Source: Rhizophagus irregularis (Eukaryota > Glomeromycota > Glomeromycetes > Glomerales > Glomeraceae). From it: 64,000 nucleotides of DNA. Below, in pieces: positions 21,524 to 30,849 of the stretch. The position numbers and the translations under genes were made by a program. How positions within the stretch are numbered: position 1 is the stretch's first letter; every line of letters begins with the position of its first letter. The stretch is taken from NCBI RefSeq assembly GCF_026210795.1, contig NC_089451.1, positions 1,906,001 through 1,970,000 on the forward strand, read 5' to 3'. The notes below the pieces were generated by a model. It saw nothing but the letters and a program-made list of their open reading frames with translations, was not told the origin of the DNA and made no database searches.

Positions 21524-22513
21524 TCAATAAAAACTTTGATTAATGTTCCCTTTTATTTGTGTTACCAGTTCTTCGATGTGATAGAACTCAGCTTCTAGCA
21601 ATAGTTCTTCAAGCAATAATTTGTCGTAAAGAGTTCTTTTCGGTAAAACACTTGTTCTCAAAAATCGAGAACATACTTAAATAATTCACCATTTTGGTCG
21701 ATGAAAATGTTTCCATCATAATCCAATGTGTCAAAAACATTTCCATTAAGAGGCATCTCAAAAAAATTCGTTTTTTTTAAAAGTGTTCCTTTGGTGGTGG
21801 TGTAGAGTACGCCACCAACATTAAGCGTAACGAGGATGGTACGAGAGCCATTTCCATGTGGTGATTCGTTCTAGTAATGCAATAAACAAAGTCAATTTAC
21901 TATAAATCGGTTGAATTATTGACAATAATAAATTATATTACCTCAATTTTATACACAGTAAATTCGTTACTCCCAGCCATTTTTGAAGGTAAAAAACTAG
22001 TCTTTTTCCCATCGGGAAAAGTGAATTCTTGTCCTTGCACGCGTTGTTAGAAAGTCCCAGCTTCATTTTCGGTTTCAAAGTGAATATGTCCGTACGATTT
22101 ATCTAATGTTTTAAGAACATGGGATACCCTACTGAAAATTTTGTAGAAATAAAATCCTTGATCTCTTGACTGCTTTTTCCATTTAGTTGGCCTCCTATGA
22201 ATACAGATTTATTTAGAGGACAACAAGGAGTTGTTTTAGTCGTTTTTCGTTTCTTAAGACCTAAATATAGGATAAAAAAGTAAAAGCGTAAGAAACATAA
22301 TCATGACGCAAAAAAATGTAAAGCATGAGCATGAGCGTGAGCGTGAGCGTGAGTACTCCCAAGAATCCATTTCTATGTTTGTTACGAAGGAAGGTACATA
22401 ACCGATTCCTCCTCCAGAATCGGTAGACCTTCAACATAGTAACTTCTTGTGAGCATAACTGATAAGCATGAGCGCGAACGTGAGCGTGAGCGTGAGTACT
22501 CCCAAGAATCCAT
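21524..22513 (-). pseudogene. RS-rich / RRM-like / KCTD (BTB-T1) gene relic
   Basis: Exon 1 is present twice, at ATG 22513 and ATG 22370 (MDSWEY followed by SRSRSRSR). Exon 2 (22260-21942) begins after ATTTAG and encodes KSVFIGGQLNGKSSQEIKDF, then after a frame change KSYGHIHFETENEAGTF: an RRM-like fold with an RNP2-type VFIGG and an RNP1-type YGHIHFE. It ends ...YKIE at GTAATA. After a 71-bp intron, exon 3 (21870-21524) encodes TILVTLNVGGVLYTTTKGTL, DYDGNIFIDQNGELFKYVLD and, after a 1-nt slip in a T-run, LRTSVLPKRTLYDKL and LLEAEFYHIEEL. That is the full signature of a potassium-channel-tetramerisation-type BTB domain (KCTD). At least three lesions break it. Confidence 0.7.
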
Positions 22514-22535
22514 TTCTAAGGGAGGTACACCTAAC
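22318..22535. repeat. Duplicated exon block with (GAGCGT)n tract
   Basis: Two copies of AAGCATGAGCGYGA... followed by ACTCCCAAGAATCCATTTCT occur at 22321-22374 and 22470-22517. Both contain runs of the hexamer GAGCGT, which on the minus strand encode Ser-Arg repeats. Confidence 0.7.
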
Positions 22536-22758
22536 ATAGTAACTTATTTGTGACATAAATACATTTCTTCGCTTACCTCCTTCTTCCATAATATAAATTG
22601 ACATTTGAGAGAAACGCGTATAAATATTTTATGTAAGGAATTCTCACAAGAAAAGCATTAATAAAATGAACGCGTCCGTAATTTATTTTAGCTACTATAT
22701 TTATGGAGTTTTTCTTGTGATACATTATGACGTTTTCTATCCCGTGTTATCATAATCA

Positions 22759-22830
22759 TCAGGATCTTGACATCATTTCTCGTTCAAGCTCAGTGATACG
22801 CTGTTTCAATACTTCAAGTTCGGATGTCAT
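22759..22830 (-). pseudogene. Truncated coiled-coil gene start
   Basis: ATG at 22830 opens a 23-residue frame MTSELEVLKQRITELEREMM, a leucine-zipper-like start common in Rhizophagus multicopy proteins, then a stop. Nothing coherent follows, so it looks truncated. Confidence 0.35.
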
Positions 22831-23079
22831 GATTGTTAATATTTTTTATACGATAGGAAATATTCAATGTTGTGTGGCAAATATAAAACACTTTATTAAT
22901 ACATGCAAAAATAAATACAATTCGGGACATTGCCCGTTATACATGACGACTATGATAATAACTGCGGACATATACCACGTGAATGCAGGTCTTAGCTATA
23001 TCTTCCAAACGTACTCCAATACCTTTTTTTAATCGGTTGTGTAAGCGGACTCCCCATCGAATCCGGGAAGATCAATATA

Positions 23080-23392
23080 ATTTTCAGTTGATACATAACA
23101 ATACCTTAATCTTAGGAAACATCCACGACGAGAATGGTTGTTGTGCTGTATAAACGCCAAGGTTGATTCCGTTGCGTAAAACTCGCGAAAAAAAATCATA
23201 ATACTTACATGTATCCACTATAATTGGGAGGTCCATCATGAATCTTTGAGTCCAGGTTACGCTAGCCAAATCCTCATCATCGACCAAACGAACACGCACC
23301 TTTCCGCTCTCATGAATTACGATATGCTCGTCTTCAATTCCGTCTGGGAAGTTCGAAGCCTCGTCTTCAATCTGACAATCAATAGGAAGTAT
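23080..23392 (-). pseudogene. Exon of an unrecognised gene, possibly C-terminal to the CRN-like start
   Basis: A continuous minus-strand frame reads DCQIEDEASNFPDGIEDEHI, VRVRLVDDEDLASVTWTQRF, MMDLPIIVDT and GVYTAQQPFSSWMFPKIK. GTAAGT near 23208 could be a splice donor. It lies on the same strand, downstream of the CRN-like segment and a tandem repeat. No domain recognised. Confidence 0.35.
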
Positions 23393-23572
23393 GTTTTATA
23401 CTGGTGGTTATTTGCGAACAGTATTATGTCTTAGTTTATAACGTACGTTTTATACTTGTTGTTATTTGCGAAACTCAGCTTATAACGTATGTTTTACACT
23501 GGTGGTTATTTGCGAACAGCATGATGCCTCAGTTTATAACGTATGTTTTATACTTGTTGTTATTTGACGCTA
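23389..23572. repeat. Four-copy tandem repeat (~45-55 bp units)
   Basis: Units start GTATGTTTTATACTGGTGGT or GTACGTTTTATACTTGTTG and end with AGTTTATAAC. Copies with and without a GAACAGYATKATG insert alternate, so the array is a duplicated pair. It separates the CRN-like start from the downstream exon. Confidence 0.7.
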
Positions 23573-23815
23573 TACGATGATATGTATGTGTTCTTCGGCT
23601 GGCTGAGAGGGAAAGTGTTTGCTAATTTCGAAAGTGGAATTAGTTCCACACCTCCTTGATATTAATGTTAATTTTTGTATTTACAGCGAAATGTAGACCT
23701 TCCATAGCTTGAGGTCTTTTACCTTGACACTACCGTCAATTTCCTCCTTAATAACCTTCATGAGTTCACTAACCAATAACTTTTACGTTGAAAGCATTTT
23801 CATAAGGGTAGTTGA
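23573..23815 (-). pseudogene. CRN (Crinkler)-like N-terminal domain, broken
   Basis: Minus-strand pieces in three frames give the order of a CRN header: YPYENAFNVKV (about 23805-23775), LVSELMKVIKEEIDG then LKLWKVYISL (23775-23680), GGVELIPLSKLANTF (23665-23620) and PSQPAEEHIHIIV (23620-23580). The LWKV phrase and the closing HIHIIV phrase are hallmarks of the ubiquitin-like CRN N-terminus found in oomycetes and in Rhizophagus. Two frame changes and missing start sequence indicate a pseudogene, though an intron after ISL (GTAAAT) is possible. What follows may be its diverged C-terminal domain. Confidence 0.6.
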
Positions 23816-23839
23816 CATGGAGCTTTTATAGCTCGGATA

Positions 23840-25855
23840 AAAAATGTGTTACGTTCGGAGTGATAACGATGTGAAATAATAAAAAATAAAAACTGATAAA
23901 GCGTTAATATATATGATTTTACGTCGCACAGAAAGGTCGCACCATTGCGTAACTGCACGTGATTTATAGGAATATTGATACTTTATTATTTGCGTTGCCG
24001 AAGCAACAACTGATACAAAAATAAAATCTTATGGATAAGTTAATAGAATAAAAATTTCTAATTATCTGTAGGAGGATACACGATAACATTGATCCTTCTT
24101 TCACCTTCATAGATGGGATGAGGTTGCATGTTAAAATAACTAAAAGTTTTTCTGATTCACCAATCCTGTATCATCCAATATGGCATTTCTTAAGGCGAGG
24201 ATTATGATACTATCACTCATAGAGTCAATGACTTTATATAAAACCAACCTATGTTGAATCAATATCTTGAAATCGCAAGTAAGCCACACTACATATATAG
24301 ACAATTTGGAATTTAATATTTTAAAAAATAGGTTTTAAATTTAATATTTTTATTAAAAAAAATTATATTATTTAATATATTTTCAATTACCAGTAACAAA
24401 ATGATTAATGTTGTTATATTGACTGGAACGGACTAATAAGAACCAGAAATTGATAAGCGAAATATACCAGTGTAATTTGCATGTCCGAAAGCTTATAATT
24501 ATACAAGAATTAATTTTCATCAATGAAATTAGTTCATAACAATTGAATTCTATCCCATTTTAATACATTATCCTACTGAACATAATATTTCTTTTAGCGC
24601 GTAGTTTTCTAAAAAAATAGTGACATTCCTTCATTTTTTTGTGCTAAAATTAAAGTAAATTCATGTTTTGGCTTTGGATGTAAGGATCGATGAGGCTAAG
24701 AATCGTACTATATTATCGAATAACTATTATCACGTAATATTAATAACTGCTACTAGCCATCGTTACTTACCGCTATGTTAATGCGTTTTCAACCTATAAA
24801 AAAAAATTCATTTCGTCCTTTATAATTAATTGAGCTTTAATACTTAATTGTCATTATTATCAAGATATACAACTTATCCATTTTACCAAGCAATTCTCAG
24901 CCCATTCACATTAAGAAAGAAAATCTTGTAATGGCAGCTATCCTAATCTAATACATTGACTATATACAATGCATTAATGTTAAAACATCAATAGTTTTAG
25001 ATATCTATATTATAGATAGAATATAATCATAATCTCAATCAAAATATCATTCATAAATAAACTTTAAAAAGAATTTTTTAACTCCGAAAATTTGTATTAC
25101 ATAAGATGTTTGTTTAATATATAAAAAGTAAAGTTCACGGACCAGCCCATTGGACCGATACGCGAAAGCAAAACCAATATTTTGACGATTACTAAACTAA
25201 AAAAAGTAATAGCATGAACATGTGACATTCATTTTTTAAAAAAATAAACAAATAATAATAATTGTGGCTGTAGTGTAACAAAATATTTTAAAACCTAATA
25301 ATGATAATTCTCGCTTTCGGTAAAGAAGAAACAATCATCATTAAAAATAAATTTCTTATTTTGATAACAATAAATTTTCTTGTTAAAATTAGTTAACACG
25401 TTTAGAAATAATGATTGAATCTATTTTTAATTAATTAATTTATATGTAATATGTAATATTTATTTATTATTTTTTTTTAATATTGTTTTTTTTTTCTTTT
25501 TCTTTTTTCCTTTTTTTTTAATTGTTTTAATAAAGAAGCGAAAGTTCCATTGATTACTCTTTTTTTAAGAAAAAATTATTTAAAATTTACGGACTTTTCC
25601 GGGAGATGACCGCACAAAATTTTTTAGAACAAAGGAAATTCAATTCGGTATCATAGTCACACACACTGTCTAAAATTATATTAATAGTCATTCAACTTTT
25701 GTTTTTTAAATTAAATTGTAACGTTAATTAACTAAATTTAATTTTTTGTTTGTATATTGTTTCTAGCAATAAAAACCAACATTTTACTCTCCCTACTTAT
25801 TATGACTTAAAATTGTTTTTTTTCTTTTCTTTTTTTTTCTTTGTTGCTATTTAAA
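23840..25855. other. 2-kb AT-rich spacer
   Basis: No gene seen. It ends in the promoter region of the next gene: polypyrimidine runs (25483-25520, 25818-25840) and a T-run/A-run tract at 25857-25875 that directly precedes the start codon. Confidence 0.45.
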
Positions 25856-25879
25856 CTTTTTTTTTTAAAAAAAAAGAAT

Positions 25880-27145
25880 ATGGAATCATTTAATAATAGC
25901 ATTGAATTCAATAATCAAAATGATACATTTGATACAACGAATCCATTTTATCAGTTATTAGAAAAACAAGCAACGGAATTCGAATTATTTGGACGACGTT
26001 TAAAATCCGAAATACGAAATTCTTATCAAGAACTAGTGAATTTTCAACAACAGCAACAGCAACAACAACAGCAACAACAACAGCAACAACAGCAACAGCA
26101 ACAACAGCAACAACAGCAACAACAGCAACAACAACAACAACAGCAACAGCAACAACAGCAACAACAACAACAACAAGAAGAACAACAACAAGAACAGCAG
26201 CAACAGCAGCAGCAGCAGCAACAGCAGCCTCAACAACAAGATGAACAACAAAAGAGTCAACCAATTGATAATGAGATAACAAAATCTCCCGAAGTAATTG
26301 AAGATAATTCAAAAGAAAGTACTCCTTTTACAAATGAATCATTGGTAGATACTTTAAAAGCTCGTGTTGAAGAATTAGAAACGGATTCTCTTATTAAAAA
26401 GCAAGATATTGAAATTCAAAAATCCGAAATTCAACAATTGAAAAAAGAATTAAATAACGATGAAATGGATAAAATGAAAAAAGAAATTGAGGAATTAAAT
26501 GATTTTAAAACTAATTTTATTCTCTTATTTGAATCATTTGAACAAATGAAATCTGAAATAAAAGAATTAAAATTTAAATTAGTACAAAAAGACATTGAAA
26601 ATGATAGGTTACTTGCTGAACAACTTCAAATTAATGAGAATAATAATAGATTATTTTCTGAAAAATTACAAATTAATGACATAAATGATAATAATAAAAA
26701 TACTAAAGTAAGGCCTGTAACACCTGTGAGACCTGCTACGCCAAAGAAATTAATGTCACAAATTGATTCGACTGATTTTATTATTAATGGCAGTGATTTT
26801 AGTAGCGATGAGGAACATCCAAATGAATTACAATCACCCTTCTCGGTTAATACTCCGATAGGTTCTCGTCAAATAAGAGAAAGACCTACTTCTAGTATGT
26901 CAAGTCAATCAACTTATTCTAATATGCCTTTACCACGAATTCCTACAAAATCAAGTCCTTTATCAAGAAACGTATCAGATGCTACGCCTTTTACGCAAAA
27001 TAATGCTACAAGTTATAACGATTTTTTTACACCAACGAATTCTTATACATCTTACACACCAAATAATTTTGATAGGTACAATTCTAATAAAGTTAAAAGG
27101 GCAAATACTTTTACACAAAATAATCAAAATAATCGCAGATTATAA
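25880..27145 (+). CDS. Polyglutamine coiled-coil protein
   Basis: Single exon of 421 codons. ATG 25880 is chosen because the 13 upstream in-frame codons are translated T-run/A-run promoter sequence. Residues 1-55 are a short polar head (NPFYQLLEKQATEFELFGRR). A glutamine run of several dozen residues starts at residue 56 and is encoded by mixed CAA/CAG; it is followed by Glu/Gln-rich sequence. A charged coiled coil (about 155-260) has the phrase LKARVEELETDSLIKK. The tail is Ser/Thr/Pro/Asn-rich (RPVTPVRPATPKK). The coiled-coil motif is shared with the gene at 33044, so the two are paralogues. The function is unknown; disordered coiled-coil scaffolds are a reasonable guess. The mixed codons suggest the run is kept as protein, not a fresh microsatellite expansion. 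Confidence 0.8.
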   Translation: MESFNNSIEFNNQNDTFDTTNPFYQLLEKQATEFELFGRRLKSEIRNSYQELVNFQQQQQQQQQQQQQQQQQQQQQQQQQQQQQQQQQQQQQQQQQQQQEEQQQEQQQQQQQQQQQPQQQDEQQKSQPIDNEITKSPEVIEDNSKESTPFTNESLVDTLKARVEELETDSLIKKQDIEIQKSEIQQLKKELNNDEMDKMKKEIEELNDFKTNFILLFESFEQMKSEIKELKFKLVQKDIENDRLLAEQLQINENNNRLFSEKLQINDINDNNKNTKVRPVTPVRPATPKKLMSQIDSTDFIINGSDFSSDEEHPNELQSPFSVNTPIGSRQIRERPTSSMSSQSTYSNMPLPRIPTKSSPLSRNVSDATPFTQNNATSYNDFFTPTNSYTSYTPNNFDRYNSNKVKRANTFTQNNQNNRRL

Positions 27146-27787
27146 TGATAGTTTTAGCAGAATCCTTACATATATTTATATATATATAGTTTAAAAAATA
27201 TTAAAAATCTGTATTATTATTAAAATGATGTTTTTTTATTTCTTCGTTTATTGAACCTTATGAGACCGATTCTGAGATCACATTTTATTGAAGATTAGGC
27301 TGTACTATATTTTGATTGGTGGTCATATCGTCGATCTCGTAACCTAATTTTTAAATACTGTATGTAAATGTAAATTGGAAGCTTATGTACTTATGTTGTA
27401 CCTCCTGTACCTTTGAACCGAAAAAATTTCATTATGAATCAGATTTACATCATAAGGCATAGCGATCGTCACTTATTAAACAAGTTACCTTGGTTGAATT
27501 GGCTGAGTCTTTTGTTATATTTAGTGTTACGCGGTTATTGATAAAACCAATTATAATTTAAGGTTTTCTTGGGCGGTAATAATATTCGAATAAAAGATTA
27601 TTGGCTTTATTGTTATTTGCTATCTTGATTTTCGCTAAATTTTACCTTTTTTAATAATATTAAACAATTACTTAAACAATATTTGTAACCCGAAATCTGG
27701 CTAAAACTCTTATAAATAAACTCATTATGACTTATTAAGAAAAAGTATTACCCGCCTTCGTTATTTTTATGTTCCTATAACGCGACC
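27146..27787. other. Spacer
   Basis: Holds the 3' region of the polyQ gene and the promoter of the 3CxxC gene. No other signal recognised. Confidence 0.4.
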
Positions 27788-28414
27788 ATGATGACGGACG
27801 ACACGACTAATATCGCAACAGAAGAACCTGTCGTTCACGAAAATTTAATTTCGAGGAGAGTATGGTATTACGTTTTCGGTGAATGGTCATGTCTTGGTCT
27901 TGATTGCGAAAATAAATGGGGACATAAAAGAACAAAAATCAAATTGTCGAAATATAAAGACCGTGTTGATGCTAATGATTTGAATGATACCGAACGAGTT
28001 GGACAAAAATGTAGAAAATGTTCTTCTAACAATTCCAAATTGGTTAAATATAGTCCATTACCGGAAGAAGATATTAAACCACCTGTTCATGAACATTTAA
28101 TCTGGAAACATGACGATAAAGAGGAGTGGTATAGAGTATTCGGCACTTGGGATTGTGATAATGAAAATTGTAAACCTGGATGGTCTAGCGCGCACACTTA
28201 TATTCTCTTATCAAAATACAGAGATGAAATTCCTGCTGCTAATTTGCAACGTGATGACCACTATTGGGGACAAGATTGTAAGAGTGAGTCGTGTAGCACC
28301 TTCAGGGGAACATTAAAAGATTATCGGCCGTTGAGAAGAGGGTTGTTAGGAAATAAGCCGCAACATCAAGGAACATTCTGCCACAAGTGTCGGAGTTCGT
28401 TTTCTTGTGTCTAA
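27788..28414 (+). CDS. Protein with tandem 3CxxC-type zinc ribbons
   Basis: Single exon, 208 residues; two adjacent ATGs (27788, 27791). Two homologous modules are visible. Module 1 (27-87) is YYVFGEWSC...C with GQKCRKC. Module 2 (114-178) is WYRVFGTWDC...C with WGQDC...C. Each pairs a 'FGxWxC' start with a later Cys pair and shares the phrase LSKYKDxxxANLxxxx. A third pair, CHKC, ends the protein (198-201). This pattern is that of the 3CxxC zinc-binding domain known from receptor-transporting and ZAR1-type proteins and from fungal proteins of unknown role. The likely role is metal-dependent protein or RNA binding; no catalytic motif. No signal peptide or membrane segment. Confidence 0.8.
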   Translation: MMTDDTTNIATEEPVVHENLISRRVWYYVFGEWSCLGLDCENKWGHKRTKIKLSKYKDRVDANDLNDTERVGQKCRKCSSNNSKLVKYSPLPEEDIKPPVHEHLIWKHDDKEEWYRVFGTWDCDNENCKPGWSSAHTYILLSKYRDEIPAANLQRDDHYWGQDCKSESCSTFRGTLKDYRPLRRGLLGNKPQHQGTFCHKCRSSFSCV

Positions 28415-28915
28415 TCCTATATTATTCATATACAACCCTTAAATTGTTTATAGCAAATTTCTTTTTACGTTACAAAAAAAAGTATTGTTTAGATGTACAG
28501 TGTGATACAGGTTTTATTCCGGTCCTTAGCATATAAAGATTTTTTTTTACAAATCTAAATCGAATTTTCATCTAGATATTTGGAATTTAAAAAGGATTAA
28601 AAAAATAAATGGAATAAATCAGATAATATTACCTTCTTTCAAATTTTTACTCATTATTATTGCGAATTATTACTCGATCTTTGAAAAATAATCCTATTGG
28701 CTACGATCCCTTCTCCTTAAATCATGAGTTTATCATTTCTATATTAGTTTAATTGGGTATATATAGGAAATTAACCGTCAAATTTTTCATCAAATTTGGT
28801 AAAATCATTTCTCTCTCTTTTGAACGCTATTTTTTTTTCTTCTTATAATTTTTGTAGATAAAAAATTGTAAAATAAATAAATATATATAATACATACAAA
28901 TATATATATATTTTA
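28415..28915. other. Intergenic, promoter of the next gene
   Basis: AT-rich with T-runs at about 28540, 28830 and a pyrimidine-rich stretch (28810-28850) before ATG 28916. No gene. Confidence 0.4.
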
Positions 28916-30215
28916 ATGGATCGAATTAATGATTTTTCAAAATCCTTTTCTAGTCCTTCTACTCCATCTGGACAACAATTTTTTATAACATTTAACGATA
29001 ATTCAAGTAATAATAGTAATTCTATTCCAAAAAACAATGTTCCAAGAAATAATGATGTTCCAAAAAATAATGTTCAAAGTAAGTTAATAAAATTTTTTTC
29101 TTTAATGAATTTAATGAATTTTTAAAAATAATATAGGTTTAATTTTTTTTTAAAAAAAATTTCAAAAATTAAGTCATACATTAAAAAGTTTATATATATA
29201 TGTTAAATGTAAAAAAAAAATTTTTTTTTTTTTCTTAGCACCACCAATGATAAAAGTTAATGCTCCATTTTCAAGTACCAGCTCTACTACAATATCTGTA
29301 CGAAGAATAAAGACGCCTGGACAAAATAATGTTATAAGAAAACAAGAAACTGTATCTGGTACTCAAACTACACACTTTCGAAAATCTACCCATCGTCTCG
29401 AGTTAGTTTCTTCTAGAATGCGACTACAACAGCAACAGCTACAACAACTGCAGCAGCAACAAAAACAGCAACAAAAACAGCAACAACTGCAGCAACAACA
29501 GCAACAACAACAACAACAGCAGTTGCAACAACAACTACATCAACAACAGTTGCAACAACAACTACATCAACATCAGATGCAACAACAACTGCAACAACAA
29601 CAGTTGCAACATCAACTGCAACAACAGTTGCAACAGCAACAGCAACAGCAACAGCAACAACAAAAGCAACAGCAACATCAACAGCAACATCAACAGCAAC
29701 AGCAAAAGTTACAGCAACAGCAGCAAAAACAAATGACTTCAATCTCTCAACAAAGTGTTGTACCTAAAAAGTTATATGAGGAATTCGATCCTAAAAAAGC
29801 TGATTTAGTACTTTTAAAATATACCAAGGTAGTTTTTTTGTCTACTTGTAAGTTGTTTAATCTCTTAGAACATAATTTATTAAATTTCGGATAATTTTTC
29901 CAGGAAATGCTTAAAAAATATATTGAAGAAGAACCATCAGGAATATTAAGGAATGGTGAATGCACGTGGTCTGAGACCGAACCTTATATCAGAGAAGTTC
30001 ATTTCCCTAAATTTAGGAAATATTTGAATGATAGAGGAATACAAGCTCAGGATATAATTATATCTAAATGTCTTAAAGATTTGCATATATCACGTCGTGA
30101 TTTATGGAACAAAAAACAAAGAAAATTACGTGAACTACGTTCTAAAGAACAATTTGATAATGTGGAAGCTCAATCACCTAGGTCAGATGGTTATGTACCA
30201 TTTAAACGTAAATAA
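28916..30215 (+). CDS. Three-exon polyglutamine protein
   Basis: Exons 28916-29078, 29239-29828 and 29904-30215, with GTAAGT/CTTAG and GTAGTT/CCAG introns; phases 1 and 0 are consistent, giving 354 residues. N-terminus Ser/Asn-rich; middle strongly Gln-rich with His, Leu and Lys interspersed (exon 2, about 29427-29740); C-terminal 115 residues ordered and charged (ECTWSETEPYIREVHFPKFR, SRRDLWNKKQRKLRELR). The C-terminal part is the only likely folded domain and I do not recognise it; tryptophans and basic helices could suit nucleic-acid or protein binding. Intron 1 holds a T-run/A-run tract and a long A-run/T-run. The Gln region uses CAA and CAG irregularly. Confidence 0.75.
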
Positions 30216-30627
30216 TATATGCCATATTGAATATGGTGTTTAACAAAAACGAGAATAAAGAATAAAATAAATTTTTAGATGATGTTAGAAACATTTTTAA
30301 TTAATAAAAAAGGGGTTAAAATTATACTATAGTAAGGTCACTGATCTATCCAATAATTGTATGAATAATGGGATCTTTTAAAGGTAATAATTATAAATTA
30401 TTATCATTATCTGTTATCATATATATATTTTTATTTATTGATTTTATTCTTGGCATTCACAAAAGTTATTCGATACTAGTGTAATATTTTGTATCATTTT
30501 TTTTTTTATTTACATTAAATATTTTCTTTTAAAAAGATTCATAACAAAATATATAATTAAAAAATCCGGTACAACGTATCAAATGGTGTTTGTGATTAAG
30601 GAATGTATCTTCTTATATGATTGTTTA

Positions 30628-30849
30628 CTATGGATAAGGAAGCATAACACTATGGACCATAGTATCATATGATTGTTTATCTCTTCGCGTTTCCCCGTTG
30701 ATGTAATTTTTCCAACAAGTTTCTCGATCCTTCTTCAAAAATATTATTATCGCATTATCTATTAATGCTTTGTATTTAAAAATTTCTTCCTCCATTTTAC
30801 TATTTTCATTTGGGGTTATTAATCCTCTATCATGCCACTCGTTATTCAA
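30628..30849 (-). CDS. Possible small gene or exon fragment
   Basis: The minus-strand frame SDLNNEWHDRGLITPNENSK continues to MEEEIFKYKALIDNAIIIFL and KKDRETCWKNYINGETRRDK, with a stop at 30628. There is no ATG at its start; an AAAG acceptor-like site lies just upstream. The residue mix is more protein-like than random AT-rich frames here. No family recognised. Confidence 0.3.
   Translation of the reverse strand: MNNEWHDRGLITPNENSKMEEEIFKYKALIDNAIIIFLKKDRETCWKNYINGETRRDKQSYDTMVHSVMLPYP

Noticed and set aside
22318-22535. CRISPR-like array from the regular GAGCGT repeats
   Set aside because: The repeats are contiguous hexamers without spacers, and the genome is a eukaryote's.
25908-26312. 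Minus-strand Ala/Val-rich and Leu-rich frames opposite the polyQ tract
   Set aside because: They are the reverse reading of CAA/CAG repeats and have no independent signals.
29413-29742. Minus-strand Val/Ala-rich frame
   Set aside because: Antisense shadow of the Gln-rich exon 2.
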